56,668 nucleotides of DNA from Dielma fastidiosa (GCF_000313565.1 NZ_HE578927.1:48875-105542), one strand, 5' to 3'; numbered from the stretch's first letter, positions 35,322 through 45,646 are shown. Numbers and translations: made by a program. The notes: a model not told the origin generated them from the letters alone.

Positions 35322-37874
35322 TTAATGCTTGGCAGTAATCGTATAAGCGCCGTCCACACAGTCAATGACGCATGTTTCATCCTTATCAACTGCACCCTCA
35401 ACAATCTTTCTGGCAATTAAAGTTTCAATATTTCTTTGAATATACCGCTTCATTGGACGAGCGCCATAAACTGGGTCAACACCCTGAGTTGCGATTTCCT
35501 TATAAACGGCATCGGTAACCTCAAGATGAATATCCTTGGCAGCCAAACGCTGGGCAAGCTGATTCATGAACTTATGGGCAATCTTACTCATCATGTCATC
35601 ATTTAACGCATTGAATACGACAATCTCATCGATACGATTAATAAATTCAGGTTTGAAGTAACGCTTTACTTCTTCCATGTATTTCTCATTTCGATGTTGA
35701 GCATCAAACGCGAATTGTGAACCAAGATTGCTTGTCATAATCAATAAAGTATTCTTGAAATCGACAGTTACACCTTTAGAATCCGTGATTCTGCCATCAT
35801 CAAGAATCTGCAGCAGTACATTAAAGACATCCGGATGTGCCTTTTCAACCTCATCAAACAAAATGATTGAGTATGGATTGCGGCGAACTGCTTCCGTCAG
35901 CTGACCGCCTTCATCATAACCGACATATCCCGGAGGCGCGCCAATCAGACGAGCGACGCTGTGTTTCTCCATATATTCACTCATATCGATACGCACGATA
36001 TGAGATTCACTGTCAAATAATTGTTCAGCTAAGGCTTTTGCTACCTCTGTCTTACCAACACCGGTAGGGCCTAGGAACAAGAAACTGCCGATCGGCCGAT
36101 TCTCATCCTGAATTTGTGCTTTTGAACGAATGATTGCATCACTGACTAATTCCAGTGCCTCATCCTGACCAACTACCCGCTGACGCAAAGCATCTTCAAG
36201 ATGCAGAAGCTTTGTCCGCTCACTCTCAACCAGTTTGCTGACTTCAACGCCGCTCCACCGTGATACGACCTTCGCAATCATTTCTTCATTTACGGTTTCC
36301 TGAATCAAGGCATCATTCTTGATTGCATCGCTGGCTTCCTGAATCTTCTTTTCCAAGGCTGGAATTGTTGAGTATTGAAGCTTTGCCGCTTCTTCATAAC
36401 GCGCCTCATTCTGAGCCCGTTCAAGATCAAGCTTTGCTCTTTCTAATTCAACCTTATCCTGTTTGCTGGCTTCAAGATCACGTTTTTCATCCATCCATTT
36501 TGTATATAAAACATCTTTCTGCTGTTTCAATTCCTTTAATTCATTTTGAATTTCAACAAGACGTTCCTGAGCTTTTTTATCATTTTCCTGCTTTAATGCC
36601 GTCTCCTCAATTTCCAGCTGCATGATTTTGCGCATTAATTCATCCAGCTCCTGCGGCATTGAATCCATCTCAACTCTTAACATTGCGCACGCTTCATCAA
36701 CTAAGTCAATGGCCTTATCCGGCAGGAAGCGATCGGTGATATAACGATTGCTTAATACCGCGCTGGCTATGATTGCTTCATCAAGAATCTTAACACCGTG
36801 ATAGCTTTCAAAACGATCCTTTAAACCACGCAGAATAGAGATGGTATCTTCTACACTTGGTTCAGCAACCGTAACCTTTTGGAAACGGCGCTCCAAGGCA
36901 GCATCTTTTTCAATATATTTACGGTACTCATTAAAAGTAGTCGCACCGATACATCTTAATTCACCGCGGGCCAGCATTGGCTTTAGTAAGTTCGCGGCAT
37001 CCATTGAGCCCTCCGTCTTACCGGCACCCACCAAGTTATGAATCTCATCGATAAATAAGATAATACCGCCTTCAGCATTCTTAACTTCCTCAAGGACAGC
37101 TTTCAGACGCTCTTCAAATTCACCTCTATATTTAGCACCGGCAATCAAGGCACCCATATCCAATTCAATCAGTTTCTTATCCTTTAATGATAAAGGTACA
37201 TCACCCTTCATAATACGCCAGGCAATACCTTCGACAATGGCCGTTTTACCAACGCCAGGCTCACCAATCAAAACCGGGTTATTCTTTGTTTTACGTGATA
37301 AAATCTGAATCACACGGCGGATTTCTTCATCACGGCCAATTACCGGATCAATCTTTCCATCCTGCACATCCTTAACGAGATCACGGCCGTATTTAGCCAA
37401 TGCTTCAATGTTGTTTTCACTTGTTTGTGTATCCATTTTCTTCCCCCCTCTGCGTGTAATTTCTTCATTCTCCAACTGTGAAAGATTAATTCTAAGCTCT
37501 TTCACCAGCTGTTTGGATATCGTTGATCGATTTCTTAATAAGGCAAAGAAGAAGCTGGCTGTACTCATATAGCTTTCCTGATGAGCCTCACTCCATTTCT
37601 CCGCTTCCATAATACTCTCATTGACCGTACTGCTGATGCGCGGTTCAGAACTGTCGCTGACCGCCGCTACCCGCAGCATTTCATTGTCAATTATATTTAA
37701 TGCCTGCTGCTTATTGATATTGACACGTTTAAACAAACCATCAAGCACATCATTCTCAAAAATCGCTTTTAAACATTCGACAGTATCTATCATCGGATGT
37801 TTATAGGATTTTGCGATATTGATGGCATTCATGAGTATTGTTTGTAAACTTTCTGAACATTGATTGAAATCCAT
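35322..37874 (-). CDS. clpB: ClpB protein disaggregase
   Basis: An 850-residue AAA+ chaperone that, with DnaK, pulls proteins out of aggregates. It has an N domain (1 to about 140), AAA-1 with [13 protein letters not shown] and [13 protein letters not shown], the middle coiled coil (about 395-520) and AAA-2 with [14 protein letters not shown] and [12 protein letters not shown]. The start MDFNQ is set by AAAGGAGGAC; the longer frame reaches into CIRCE box 1. Expression is probably under HrcA through the two boxes upstream. Confidence 0.95.
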   Translation of the reverse strand: MDFNQCSESLQTILMNAINIAKSYKHPMIDTVECLKAIFENDVLDGLFKRVNINKQQALNIIDNEMLRVAAVSDSSEPRISSTVNESIMEAEKWSEAHQESYMSTASFFFALLRNRSTISKQLVKELRINLSQLENEEITRRGGKKMDTQTSENNIEALAKYGRDLVKDVQDGKIDPVIGRDEEIRRVIQILSRKTKNNPVLIGEPGVGKTAIVEGIAWRIMKGDVPLSLKDKKLIELDMGALIAGAKYRGEFEERLKAVLEEVKNAEGGIILFIDEIHNLVGAGKTEGSMDAANLLKPMLARGELRCIGATTFNEYRKYIEKDAALERRFQKVTVAEPSVEDTISILRGLKDRFESYHGVKILDEAIIASAVLSNRYITDRFLPDKAIDLVDEACAMLRVEMDSMPQELDELMRKIMQLEIEETALKQENDKKAQERLVEIQNELKELKQQKDVLYTKWMDEKRDLEASKQDKVELERAKLDLERAQNEARYEEAAKLQYSTIPALEKKIQEASDAIKNDALIQETVNEEMIAKVVSRWSGVEVSKLVESERTKLLHLEDALRQRVVGQDEALELVSDAIIRSKAQIQDENRPIGSFLFLGPTGVGKTEVAKALAEQLFDSESHIVRIDMSEYMEKHSVARLIGAPPGYVGYDEGGQLTEAVRRNPYSIILFDEVEKAHPDVFNVLLQILDDGRITDSKGVTVDFKNTLLIMTSNLGSQFAFDAQHRNEKYMEEVKRYFKPEFINRIDEIVVFNALNDDMMSKIAHKFMNQLAQRLAAKDIHLEVTDAVYKEIATQGVDPVYGARPMKRYIQRNIETLIARKIVEGAVDKDETCVIDCVDGAYTITAKH

Positions 37875-37891
37875 AATATCGTCCTCCTTTT

Positions 37892-37918
37892 TTAGCACTC
37901 TATCTAATTGATTGCTAA
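37892..37918 (-). promoter_or_regulatory. CIRCE element 1 (HrcA operator)
   Basis: TTAGCACTC, 9-base spacer, GATTGCTAA: one mismatch from the consensus inverted repeat. It lies 17 bases before the clpB start, downstream of the promoter. Confidence 0.85.
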
Positions 37919-37922
37919 TAGT

Positions 37923-37950
37923 AGTATAACATATATTTTAGCACTGTCAA
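37923..37950 (-). promoter_or_regulatory. Sigma-A promoter of clpB
   Basis: On the minus strand TTGACA (37,945-37,950) and TATACT (37,923-37,928) are 16 bases apart. The -35 box lies inside CIRCE element 2. Confidence 0.8.
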
Positions 37951-37964
37951 CACTTAAGTGCTAA
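37938..37964 (-). promoter_or_regulatory. CIRCE element 2 (HrcA operator)
   Basis: TTAGCACTG, 9-base spacer, AAGTGCTAA: arms preserve the 7-bp core and depart at the inner positions. It covers the clpB -35 box, so HrcA binding would block polymerase. Confidence 0.75.
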
Positions 37965-38033
37965 AAAGTTTAACTTTTTTAATTTAACTTTGTCAAAAAG
38001 TACAAATTAGAGTTTTTTTCAAAACATATAAAA

Positions 38034-38057
38034 AGGAAACCCTTTTAAAGATTTCCT
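38034..38057 (-). terminator. Terminator of the nitroreductase gene
   Basis: Stem AGGAAA/TTTCCT with extension, then TTTTTAT on the minus strand. Confidence 0.65.
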
Positions 38058-38068
38058 GCTCACAAAAT

Positions 38069-38641
38069 TTATCTGCGAATCAACACCCTTTGATTAATAT
38101 CTTCCTTAGGCTTAGCCATTGCTTCAGTACCAATGCCGCCAAATGGCATCTGCGCGATCAGCTTATATTGCTTAGGCAAAGCAAACAGTTCATGAACCTG
38201 CTCATCGATGATTGGATTGTAATGCTGCAAAGAGGCGCCAATACCTAATTCACGCAGACCGCTCCAAAGGCTGAGCTGCAGCATTCCGCTGGCTTGATTC
38301 GCCCAAACTGGAAAATTATCAGCATATAAAGGAAATTGCTGCTGCATTGTCTCAATGACCTGCTGATCGTAAAAATACAGGATCGTACCGGCACCAGCTT
38401 TGAAGCTGTCAATCTTTTCCCTGCTGATTTTACCATTAAATGCTTCATATATCATATCCCATAACTGATCGTGCTGTTCATTGAGCGCCACAACAATAAT
38501 GGAGCTTTTCATATTATATGCATCGGGTACCAATTCAGTGATTTCTTTAATCTGTTCAATGATTGTTTCTTCACTGACAGGCAGTGTTTTATTAATATGA
38601 TAATAGCTTCGGCGCTGTTTTAATGATTCTGTGATATTCAT
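38069..38641 (-). CDS. Nitroreductase-family protein
   Basis: A 190-residue flavin-dependent nitroreductase-fold protein. The N-terminal block LKQRRSYYHINKTLP carries the FMN phosphate-binding arginines, and the C-terminal LIAQMPFGGIG block is typical. It resembles the YdgI/YfkO-like oxidoreductases with FMN and NAD(P)H; substrate unknown. Start MNITES is set by AAAGGAGGATC; upstream in-frame ATGs have none. Confidence 0.88.
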   Translation of the reverse strand: MNITESLKQRRSYYHINKTLPVSEETIIEQIKEITELVPDAYNMKSSIIVVALNEQHDQLWDMIYEAFNGKISREKIDSFKAGAGTILYFYDQQVIETMQQQFPLYADNFPVWANQASGMLQLSLWSGLRELGIGASLQHYNPIIDEQVHELFALPKQYKLIAQMPFGGIGTEAMAKPKEDINQRVLIRR

Positions 38642-38730
38642 AAGATCCTCCTTTTGGCATGAGCCTTCATGTATCTTCATTATGTTCCCTATATTTATAA
38701 ACAACAAGGCAAATGCTCATTAAAGAGAAA

Positions 38731-38757
38731 AAATCAGTGGCTAGGATGCGCTGATTC
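38731..38757 (-). terminator. Probable terminator of the 485-aa lipoprotein gene
   Basis: A short stem AATCAG/CTGATT (38,732-38,737 and 38,751-38,756) followed by TTTTTTC on the minus strand. Confidence 0.55.
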
Positions 38758-38763
38758 ATCGAT

Positions 38764-40221
38764 TTAATTTACCTGCGTAGTTTTCAGTTCACAGCCGCCC
38801 CATTCCACAACTGTAAAGCCATGACGGATAAATGGTTCGACTGCCATTTCTTCTACATCGATTGGCTCATTCAATGCTTGATAAACCATGAATATCCGTA
38901 AAACACTATCAGGCTCTGGATCAATAGTCAAACGGGCATGATCGGTGTAGTCCGCTTGCTGAAAAGTAATCAAGTTATACGCGTTGTCAGCAAGCTGCGG
39001 CAGCCAGTATACGATAAATTCATTATACTCCTTGGGCAGCAGTCCCATCTGACTTAATACGTTCTGCAGAAACTCTGCACTGTCCTCACCCTTAACCACA
39101 AAGCCCTTTGACATATCATATTCATTATGATCAAACCCTTCCCAGAACAGATAAGAATATTCATGATCATCTACAAGAAGCGTACCGTCGGGATTGGCAA
39201 TCCCCTGCCAGCCATCCTTATAAGCTGGGTATGTCGTGGTTAACTGGCCGTCATAATCAATGGATACCTTAAAGTTAACTGGCACCTGCGGGTAGAGATA
39301 AATAACCGGCTTCATAGCGGCTCCCCTGTTATCATTGCTGCGGCATTCCAGCCACATTGCCGTGATTTCCACCATGCCGTCATTGTCCTCAATTAAATGC
39401 CGCTGATCGTATTCGACAACAACCTCATCACCAATCATATAATCTTCATTACGCGCCTCACTAATCAATTCATCACTTGGCAAATTGACCTTAAACATAG
39501 TCTTCATGGCAAAGCCTGAAACATTATTGCGCAGGGTGCCGATAAAATAATCATCACTGATTTCCGTAATTCGGATATGTGCCGTTTGATAAGGAGTAGC
39601 TTGAACATCGATTGGAGCAGCTGTGGTAGTTATGATTTCATCCATCGCATTATAAACATCAATCATCAGGTAATAATGGGCTGATACCAGTTCGGGATAA
39701 TCCTCTGCCATGATCTCTCCGTCCAACTGTCCATTGAAAGCAACTCGCTCATTTTGATCGTCAACGGCATTAATACGTTTGCCGCCGCTAGCCACTAAAT
39801 AAGGCTTACCAGCATACAAATCGGCTGCCTTTTGTTGTGATGAAAGTGTGTAATACAACCCAATCTGCCCCTCAAAATAAAGTGTATCCTCAACTGTCTT
39901 CAGCTGTAACGGTTGTTTCCCCTTGTTTTCAATCACATCATCCTTACGCAGCGTGTAATATCTCGCGTTCTTTGCCAAAGGGGCATTGATGTTTATTGTC
40001 AGCCAATCATTAGCTTCATACTGTGAGCCATCTTCAACCGTGACCTGAAGCAAATGACCGCCATTCATCACCAGCTGCAATTTATTTTGGTTTACTTGGG
40101 CGATAACCCCGCTGATTTCTGTTTGTTCCTGATTGATGATTTCCTCTTGAACCTGCTCATTCAAGGCAGGTTTGCAGCCAGCAATAATTAATGATAATAG
40201 AAGCAATGCTGATTTTCTCAT
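38764..40221 (-). CDS. Large hypothetical lipoprotein
   Basis: A 485-residue secreted lipoprotein: signal peptide with lipobox IAGC (Cys16), then a beta-rich region to about residue 300 and a C-terminal domain that opens with KPVIYLYPQVPVNFKVSIDYDG, contains YSYLFWEG and ends near HGFTVVEWGG. That C-terminal domain recurs in uncharacterised gut-bacterial secreted proteins from memory. Anchored outside the membrane; no enzymatic motif seen. It is monocistronic. Start ATG behind AGGTGTCCT. Confidence 0.8.
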   Translation of the reverse strand: MRKSALLLLSLIIAGCKPALNEQVQEEIINQEQTEISGVIAQVNQNKLQLVMNGGHLLQVTVEDGSQYEANDWLTININAPLAKNARYYTLRKDDVIENKGKQPLQLKTVEDTLYFEGQIGLYYTLSSQQKAADLYAGKPYLVASGGKRINAVDDQNERVAFNGQLDGEIMAEDYPELVSAHYYLMIDVYNAMDEIITTTAAPIDVQATPYQTAHIRITEISDDYFIGTLRNNVSGFAMKTMFKVNLPSDELISEARNEDYMIGDEVVVEYDQRHLIEDNDGMVEITAMWLECRSNDNRGAAMKPVIYLYPQVPVNFKVSIDYDGQLTTTYPAYKDGWQGIANPDGTLLVDDHEYSYLFWEGFDHNEYDMSKGFVVKGEDSAEFLQNVLSQMGLLPKEYNEFIVYWLPQLADNAYNLITFQQADYTDHARLTIDPEPDSVLRIFMVYQALNEPIDVEEMAVEPFIRHGFTVVEWGGCELKTTQVN

Positions 40222-40446
40222 AGGACACCTCCATTCATGGTCTTCATTTTCTTATCCTCATCATAGCATACAATAACGATTATTTATAGAGACAGAATTT
40301 TAAATAAGCAGATGTCCTATGCTGCATAAAATGAAATCCTTGATGTTTTGTGTGAAAGCTCAAATGATGCTTTCCTGAGCCAGTCCGTCTTTTTGATAAG
40401 ATAACTAAAAACCAGCAGCTATGATTGATATGCATACATTTCCGGT
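40222..40446. other. Intergenic gap, nothing recognised
   Basis: Gene-free spacer between the antiporter terminator and the lipoprotein gene. It should hold the lipoprotein promoter, but no clear -35/-10 pair or operator was seen. Confidence 0.4.
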
Positions 40447-40485
40447 AAAAAAGCACGCCCTTTTCTTAGTGAATTGGGTGTGCTT
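40447..40485 (-). terminator. Terminator of the antiporter gene
   Basis: A 9-bp stem (40,476-40,484 with 40,452-40,460, one G-U) running into TTTTTT on the minus strand. Confidence 0.85.
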
Positions 40486-40515
40486 ATTAAGGGCTTATCA
40501 AGCTCCTTTTATTGA

Positions 40516-41781
40516 TTAAGATTTATGCGGTACACTTTTTGGCAATACAATATTCTTATGCATATCCGCTTCTTTCTCACTGCCTGGTATTGAATGAGAC
40601 AGGTGAAGTGAAAGCTTAGCACAGGCAGGTCCAACCATTTCATAAAGAACACTGCTTGACAGAATAATGGTTGTCAGTAAGGTTCCATATTGAGGCGGTA
40701 GCAGACGCTGTCCTAATGCAGCAAGCCCAATTGAGACACCCGCCTGCGGAATCAGAGCCAAGCCCAGATAGTTGGTAATGCTTGGTTCCGCTTGAGTAAG
40801 CTTGCCGCCAAGGTAGGAGCCGATATATTTACCAACAATTCTGATAAAGAAATACGCTACGCCAATAATTCCGGCATCTTTTAATGAACTCAGATTCAGG
40901 CGCATGCCGCTGCAGACAAAGAATAATGTCAGAATCGGCGGTGTGAAATTATTCAGCTGATCAAAAAGCCGTTGATTCTTAGAGAAGTTTATATAGCTTG
41001 CCCCCAGACACATACAGCATAACAGCGGTGATACATTAATAGCCGTACAGATACCGCTTAAAGTCAAAATAACAATAACCGACAGAATTAACGTAGAATC
41101 TTCACTGCGCTCCTCAGTTATGATTCGTTTCAATACATACCCGCCGACGATGCCTAAACCGACAGCCGCCAGATTCAGCAGCACCGGCTCAATAACCACC
41201 GATGCCGAGAAGACACCCGTATCCATCGCTTGTACCACAGCCATGCACGCACTGAAAGTTAATAGTGCGACAGCATCATCAAGTGCCGTTACCTGTAAAA
41301 TCATATTCACAAAGTTTCCTTTTGCCTTATATTGACGGATTGTCATAATGGTAGATGCCGGTGCGGTTGCACATCCGATAGCACCCAATAATAAAGAAAA
41401 AGGAAGTGAAAGATGAAAAATAAAATACATAACCAAGGTAACAATAATTGCCGCCCCAAGTGCTTCCATAATTGTGATAATCACCATTTGCCGGCCATTG
41501 GAACGCAAAATCTTAAGATTAAAGAAACGCCCTGCCTGAAATGCAATAAAGGCCAACGCAATATCCGTTATCACATCAAAGCGTGCTACGGTTTCTGATG
41601 AAATCAGCTGCAGAACCGATGGGCCAATCAGAATACCAGCCAGCAGATACCCAGTCACATAAGGAAGATGGAGCTTCTTACTCAATCGGCTCATCAGATA
41701 TCCGGCAGACAGCAGCAAGGCTACCTCAAGAATCAGATTTGATTGAATCGCAGCATTCGCAGCCAATAGAAATTGATTCAT
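40516..41781 (-). CDS. CPA2-family cation:proton antiporter
   Basis: A 421-residue polytopic membrane protein with about twelve helices, of the KefB/GerN-like CPA2 family, exchanging Na+ or K+ for H+. The early block LPYVTGYLLAGILIGPSVLQ and the ion-binding region around TALDDAVALLTFS (two adjacent aspartates) are conserved. No C-terminal TrkA-N regulatory domain is present. The start MNQFL is set by AAGGAGGGAT. It is divergent from a LysR gene that may regulate it. Confidence 0.92.
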   Translation of the reverse strand: MNQFLLAANAAIQSNLILEVALLLSAGYLMSRLSKKLHLPYVTGYLLAGILIGPSVLQLISSETVARFDVITDIALAFIAFQAGRFFNLKILRSNGRQMVIITIMEALGAAIIVTLVMYFIFHLSLPFSLLLGAIGCATAPASTIMTIRQYKAKGNFVNMILQVTALDDAVALLTFSACMAVVQAMDTGVFSASVVIEPVLLNLAAVGLGIVGGYVLKRIITEERSEDSTLILSVIVILTLSGICTAINVSPLLCCMCLGASYINFSKNQRLFDQLNNFTPPILTLFFVCSGMRLNLSSLKDAGIIGVAYFFIRIVGKYIGSYLGGKLTQAEPSITNYLGLALIPQAGVSIGLAALGQRLLPPQYGTLLTTIILSSSVLYEMVGPACAKLSLHLSHSIPGSEKEADMHKNIVLPKSVPHKS

Positions 41782-41887
41782 TTTATCCCTCCTTACACAA
41801 TTGATTATATGTCCCAAAAGTGATAAAATCTAATTATAATATTTATTAGGCTTATCAAAAATATTTATATTGAAAGAAGGCGCATCT
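41782..41887. promoter_or_regulatory. Divergent promoter region antiporter/LysR
   Basis: A 106-bp AT-rich spacer between divergent starts, the usual site for LysR binding. No exact T-N11-A dyad could be singled out with confidence. Confidence 0.4.
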
Positions 41888-42778
41888 ATGATTGATCCTA
41901 AAGTAATGACACTGCTGGCATTAGCTGAAAATTGCAGCTATACCAAAACCGCTAAAAAAATGGCACTCACTCAGCCAGCGGTAACCCATCAAATTAAGCT
42001 GCTGGAAGAAGACTATAAAATAAAATTATTCCGCCGCGATAAGAAAAAACTGGTCCTTACGCCGGAAGGTGAGGTTCTGGTTAAATATGCCCGGCGAATG
42101 AGCGCGCTGAACGACAACTGCCGGCAGGCAATTGAAGATACCCGGATGTCAGTACACAGCCTAAATATCGGTATGACACCGACTGCTGAAGAAACCATCG
42201 TACCTCATGTTGTTGCCCGCTACTGTAATATGCACAATGATATTCACTTCAATGTAACCACAGATGCTATAAATAATATTTATGATAAGTTAAAAAATTA
42301 TGAATTAGATTTAGCTATTGTGGAGGGAAATCTTTTCAATCCTAAATTTACCTCGGTACTTTTAGATACTGATTACCTGTGCGTTGCTGTTTCAAAGGAG
42401 CATCCAATCGCAAAAAGTAAACGAAAAAGCATCTCTTTACAGGAATTAAAGAAAGAAAATTTTATTTTGCGTTCTCGCAGCGCAGGTACTAGACAGCTTT
42501 TTGAAAATCAGCTTGTCTCTCACTATGAGCATATTAAAAATTTTAATATCATATTGGAACTGGACAATGTCACGACGATTAAAGAACTCGTTGCCTCTAA
42601 TTTTGGTATTACGATTATTGCTCACAGCGCCTGTACCCGTGAAATAGCTAAAGGAACATTAGTAACACTGCAGATTGAAAACATGAATCTGACCCGTGAA
42701 ATTAATATGGTATATCACAAGGATTTCAAACACCTGGATATGCTTGATGATCTTAAAAATCTCTATGAATCAAAATAA
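41888..42778 (+). CDS. LysR-family transcriptional regulator
   Basis: A 296-residue LysR-type regulator: N-terminal helix-turn-helix (SYTKTAKKMALTQPAVTHQIK, in two blocks near residues 15-36) and a two-lobed effector domain from about residue 90. The start is the ATG behind GAAGG at 41,888; the upstream ATG lacks a site. It is divergent from the antiporter and probably controls it; the ligand is unknown. Confidence 0.92.
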   Translation: MIDPKVMTLLALAENCSYTKTAKKMALTQPAVTHQIKLLEEDYKIKLFRRDKKKLVLTPEGEVLVKYARRMSALNDNCRQAIEDTRMSVHSLNIGMTPTAEETIVPHVVARYCNMHNDIHFNVTTDAINNIYDKLKNYELDLAIVEGNLFNPKFTSVLLDTDYLCVAVSKEHPIAKSKRKSISLQELKKENFILRSRSAGTRQLFENQLVSHYEHIKNFNIILELDNVTTIKELVASNFGITIIAHSACTREIAKGTLVTLQIENMNLTREINMVYHKDFKHLDMLDDLKNLYESK

Positions 42779-42798
42779 AAGAGCGCGAGCTCTTTTTA
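42775..42798. terminator. Bidirectional terminator LysR/DUF1307
   Basis: An 8-bp stem AAAAGAGC/GCTCTTTT (42,777-42,784 and 42,789-42,796) shared by the convergent ends of the LysR gene and the surface cluster. Confidence 0.8.
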
Positions 42799-43248
42799 TT
42801 CATTTTCTGTGCATTCAAGACCCATTTCACGATTCATGGCTAAAGTTTCCTTGATGCCGATTTGGGTTGTTGTTTCATCAGCATTGCGGACAATGCCGAT
42901 GGCAGACAATTCTTCAATCGATGCCGCTGTAAAATCAATATATAATGTCTCAATAAAGAATTGATCATCAATCTCATAGCTATATTCTATTCCCTTGACA
43001 GTGCGATAAATAGCTGCCGCTACTTCAGCCGTAGCCGTTAATTCATCAGCGCTTACCGCACTCATATCCAACTGAACTACATTCACATTCTTCTGCGTTT
43101 TCACATAATTATCATCATGTTCAAAAATGGTTGTGACCGCCGCGCCGCCGGCATTCATCGTACAGACGCTTTCCTGAAGCTCATTGACCGACGCTGACTG
43201 ACAGCCGCAAAGCAGTAAAATCATTAACCCTATACTAATTTTCTTCAT
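42796..43248 (-). CDS. DUF1307 (YehR-like) lipoprotein, downstream copy
   Basis: A 150-residue lipoprotein: signal peptide with LCGC lipobox (Cys16) directly followed by a DUF1307 domain (VCTMNAGGAAVTTIFEHDDN through GLECTENE). It is a paralogue of the 54,394-54,933 gene but lacks its proline-rich linker. Only 19 bases separate it from the GT2 gene, so it is likely the last gene of the surface cluster. DUF1307 has no established function. Confidence 0.85.
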   Translation of the reverse strand: MKKISIGLMILLLCGCQSASVNELQESVCTMNAGGAAVTTIFEHDDNYVKTQKNVNVVQLDMSAVSADELTATAEVAAAIYRTVKGIEYSYEIDDQFFIETLYIDFTAASIEELSAIGIVRNADETTTQIGIKETLAMNREMGLECTENE

Positions 43249-43267
43249 CGCGTACCTCCTCTGATGC

Positions 43268-44227
43268 TTATACTTTTTTGCTTAATAAATATCGATTTAA
43301 TAATCGGCAGGCACGCTCATAACCAAGCAACGCAACCAACCGCCGGCAGCCTTTTGCCTTTTTATCTGACGCATAATTTAAAATATCTTTTGCGCTGGCA
43401 GTCTGTTTTTGACCTTCATCACTCAGATAAGGAACAAACTCCAACAATGAGGCATATTGAAAAGCAAGAAATGCATCCACAGCTTTTTCACTCCCTGCTT
43501 CATGATCATGAATACAGCGCAGCACTACTGTCTTAAAATCATCAGCGATGCGTTCATAGCGCTGAGTAATCGTATTGCTGTGCTGACGGTAGCAATGCAA
43601 AACATGGGGGCATAATGCGATTTGGGGATTTAAACGCATCAGCTTCACATTCCACTCAATATCCTCACAATAAGTATTCGCTTCAAACCATAATTCACCA
43701 TCAATCAATAAACTTCTTTTCAACACCCGGTTCCATGCGCAGCCAAGTGGATAATTGTATCGAATCATTTCATTAAACAGCTGATTTTGAGGGGTGTCAG
43801 CATTAAGCAGACGCTTTAATACATGCGGTGTCCGATTGAACCAGTGGCTGATATCCTTCTTTGATTCAAAGAAAATCACATCCTTTTGATCCTTCAAATA
43901 CTTGTTCAGACAGCTGAATACCCGCTCATCCGCCAGCCAGTCATCACTGTCTAAAAATAAGATATACGATCCTCTTGATGCTTTTAAGCCATTGTTGCGC
44001 GCCACTGACAAGCCTTGATTCTTTTGATGAAGCACATGTACAAATGGAGTATCTGATGCATAACGATCACAGAGCAGTGAGCTACCATCCGTTGATCCGT
44101 CATCCACAAGTATAACCTCATAATCAAAACAAGCTTGCTGATGCAGTACACTTTGCATACATGCCGGCAGATACTGCTTGGTATTATAAACCGGAATGAT
44201 GATACTCAGTAAAGGTTCAGTCCGCAT
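43268..44227 (-). CDS. Family 2 glycosyltransferase
   Basis: A 319-residue GT-A fold glycosyltransferase. The nucleotide-sugar region begins LLSIIIPVYNTKQYLPACMQ, with VDDGSTDGS, the DxD-type FLDSDDWL and the later CEDIEWNVK (the usual ED base motif). It would add a sugar to the lipid-linked glycan begun by the split PGT. It overlaps the O-antigen-ligase-family gene by 11 bases. No membrane helix; peripheral enzyme. Confidence 0.9.
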   Translation of the reverse strand: MRTEPLLSIIIPVYNTKQYLPACMQSVLHQQACFDYEVILVDDGSTDGSSLLCDRYASDTPFVHVLHQKNQGLSVARNNGLKASRGSYILFLDSDDWLADERVFSCLNKYLKDQKDVIFFESKKDISHWFNRTPHVLKRLLNADTPQNQLFNEMIRYNYPLGCAWNRVLKRSLLIDGELWFEANTYCEDIEWNVKLMRLNPQIALCPHVLHCYRQHSNTITQRYERIADDFKTVVLRCIHDHEAGSEKAVDAFLAFQYASLLEFVPYLSDEGQKQTASAKDILNYASDKKAKGCRRLVALLGYERACRLLNRYLLSKKV

Positions 44228-45560
44228 AGTTTCTCATTTTTGACTCATTTAATTGCTGTCCCGCGCCCAAACCAAGCAGTATCCATAAAAGATGCGCACT
44301 CAGCATATAGCTGATCCCGAAGAAAGCCTGAACTAAATAACCGCAAACCGCAAAAAGACAAGCGGCGCTGACCCAGGTTGCCTGTTTGCTGATAAAGCGC
44401 TGAAGAATGTTTTTCAAACAAGTGCCATAGATACTCAAAAGACACAGCAGCATCGGCAGACCCATGGTTAAAAGAACTTCAAGATATTCGTTGTGCGCTT
44501 TATCATAATACTGAGCATTATTTAATGGATAAACAGAATGATAAAGCAATCCGAATGTATCAGGGCCGCTGCCTAACAGCCATGTTTGTGGAATAAATTT
44601 TAATGCGTTCTTCCACACCAGATAACGGCCTGAGCCAGATTTTTCACTGATTGTCTCGCCCAAAAGCGGCCCCAGGCCATCCTGAAGCTGCTGTATAAAA
44701 CGCTGCATCAACGGGTGATTTGTCACAAGCATAATAAGCAGTACAAGAAGTATGGCAGCCGTTCCTAAAATCGTCAGCTGACCTGAATCCATGCGCCAAT
44801 GGGGACGCCGCTTCCATTCCTTAAGCATGACTGTTATCATCAGTAAAAAAACAACACATAATCCCAAAAGGCCGCCCATTGCTTTCGTCATTAAAACAAT
44901 AGTTATGGAAAACATAAGACTGCCTAAGAAAAACAATTCTTGCCGCCAGTTTTGAGCCATTATAAAGCCAGCTGCGCCGACACCGCTCAGCATTACCATA
45001 TTAGCCGCCAGAAAATTGGCATTGCCGCATAAACCGGGCACTAATTTTACCTCACGGTACAGCTCACTGTAATATGTCAGTCTTGGCATGATTTCAAAAT
45101 ATTGAATGATTGTATAAATACCGTTGATTAAACCAGCTCCCAGCATCGCATACAACACCCAGCGGCGATGCTTTTCCTCACAAAGACTTAAACTGCTAAG
45201 CAATAGTGTAAAGTAACAGCACCATGTTGTGAACCCTTCATAACGGCTTGGTTTACCTTGTAAAGAAAAGCTTTGATTCAATGAATTCAGTGCTGACAGA
45301 AAGATCAAACTAATCCCAATCAGCAAAAGTATCAATAATAGCTTTTGCTTAAACCGCATAACCCCCTGGGTCAGTTTAATCAATGTAATAAAAAGCAAGG
45401 CAGCGCTGAATAAATCAAGTACAACTGGAAAATATTCACCGCGCATTAAGATCTGCCGGAATATAACGCTGATGGGCATCATAAAGATTAACGCAATCAG
45501 CAAATAAGTACCGCCCAGCTCACAAAATCGATAGATAAGGTTTCTGTCTTTTTCTTTCAC
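44217..45560 (-). CDS. O-antigen ligase / Wzy-family membrane protein
   Basis: A 447-residue protein with about ten to twelve membrane helices and a large external loop holding SGRYLVWKNALKFIPQTWLLGSGPDTF and the YDKAHNEYLEVLLTMG block; these are the Wzy_C/WaaL signatures. Members polymerise lipid-linked glycan units or ligate them to lipid or, in some Gram-positives, to protein. It starts at GTG behind AGGAGGC. Position next to a PGT and a secreted protein makes protein glycosylation a candidate role. Confidence 0.88.
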   Translation of the reverse strand: MKEKDRNLIYRFCELGGTYLLIALIFMMPISVIFRQILMRGEYFPVVLDLFSAALLFITLIKLTQGVMRFKQKLLLILLLIGISLIFLSALNSLNQSFSLQGKPSRYEGFTTWCCYFTLLLSSLSLCEEKHRRWVLYAMLGAGLINGIYTIIQYFEIMPRLTYYSELYREVKLVPGLCGNANFLAANMVMLSGVGAAGFIMAQNWRQELFFLGSLMFSITIVLMTKAMGGLLGLCVVFLLMITVMLKEWKRRPHWRMDSGQLTILGTAAILLVLLIMLVTNHPLMQRFIQQLQDGLGPLLGETISEKSGSGRYLVWKNALKFIPQTWLLGSGPDTFGLLYHSVYPLNNAQYYDKAHNEYLEVLLTMGLPMLLCLLSIYGTCLKNILQRFISKQATWVSAACLFAVCGYLVQAFFGISYMLSAHLLWILLGLGAGQQLNESKMRNYAD

Positions 45561-45577
45561 AATAGCCTCCTGCTTTC

Positions 45578-45636
45578 ATCAAAACGCCCGAAAACTTCAG
45601 ACGCTTTGATGAAAAGGCAAATTTTCTTGCCTTTTC
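45578..45636 (-). terminator. Tandem hairpins between the 901-aa gene and the ligase gene
   Basis: On the minus strand a 10-bp stem GAAAAGGCAA/TTGCCTTTTC (45,611-45,636) is followed at once by a 15-bp stem with G-U pairs (45,578-45,610, loop of three). The first resembles a weak intrinsic terminator. The second carries GTCTGAA...TTCGGGC, similar to the hairpin at 48,442-48,464. Confidence 0.7.
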
Positions 45637-45646
45637 AATTAATTGC

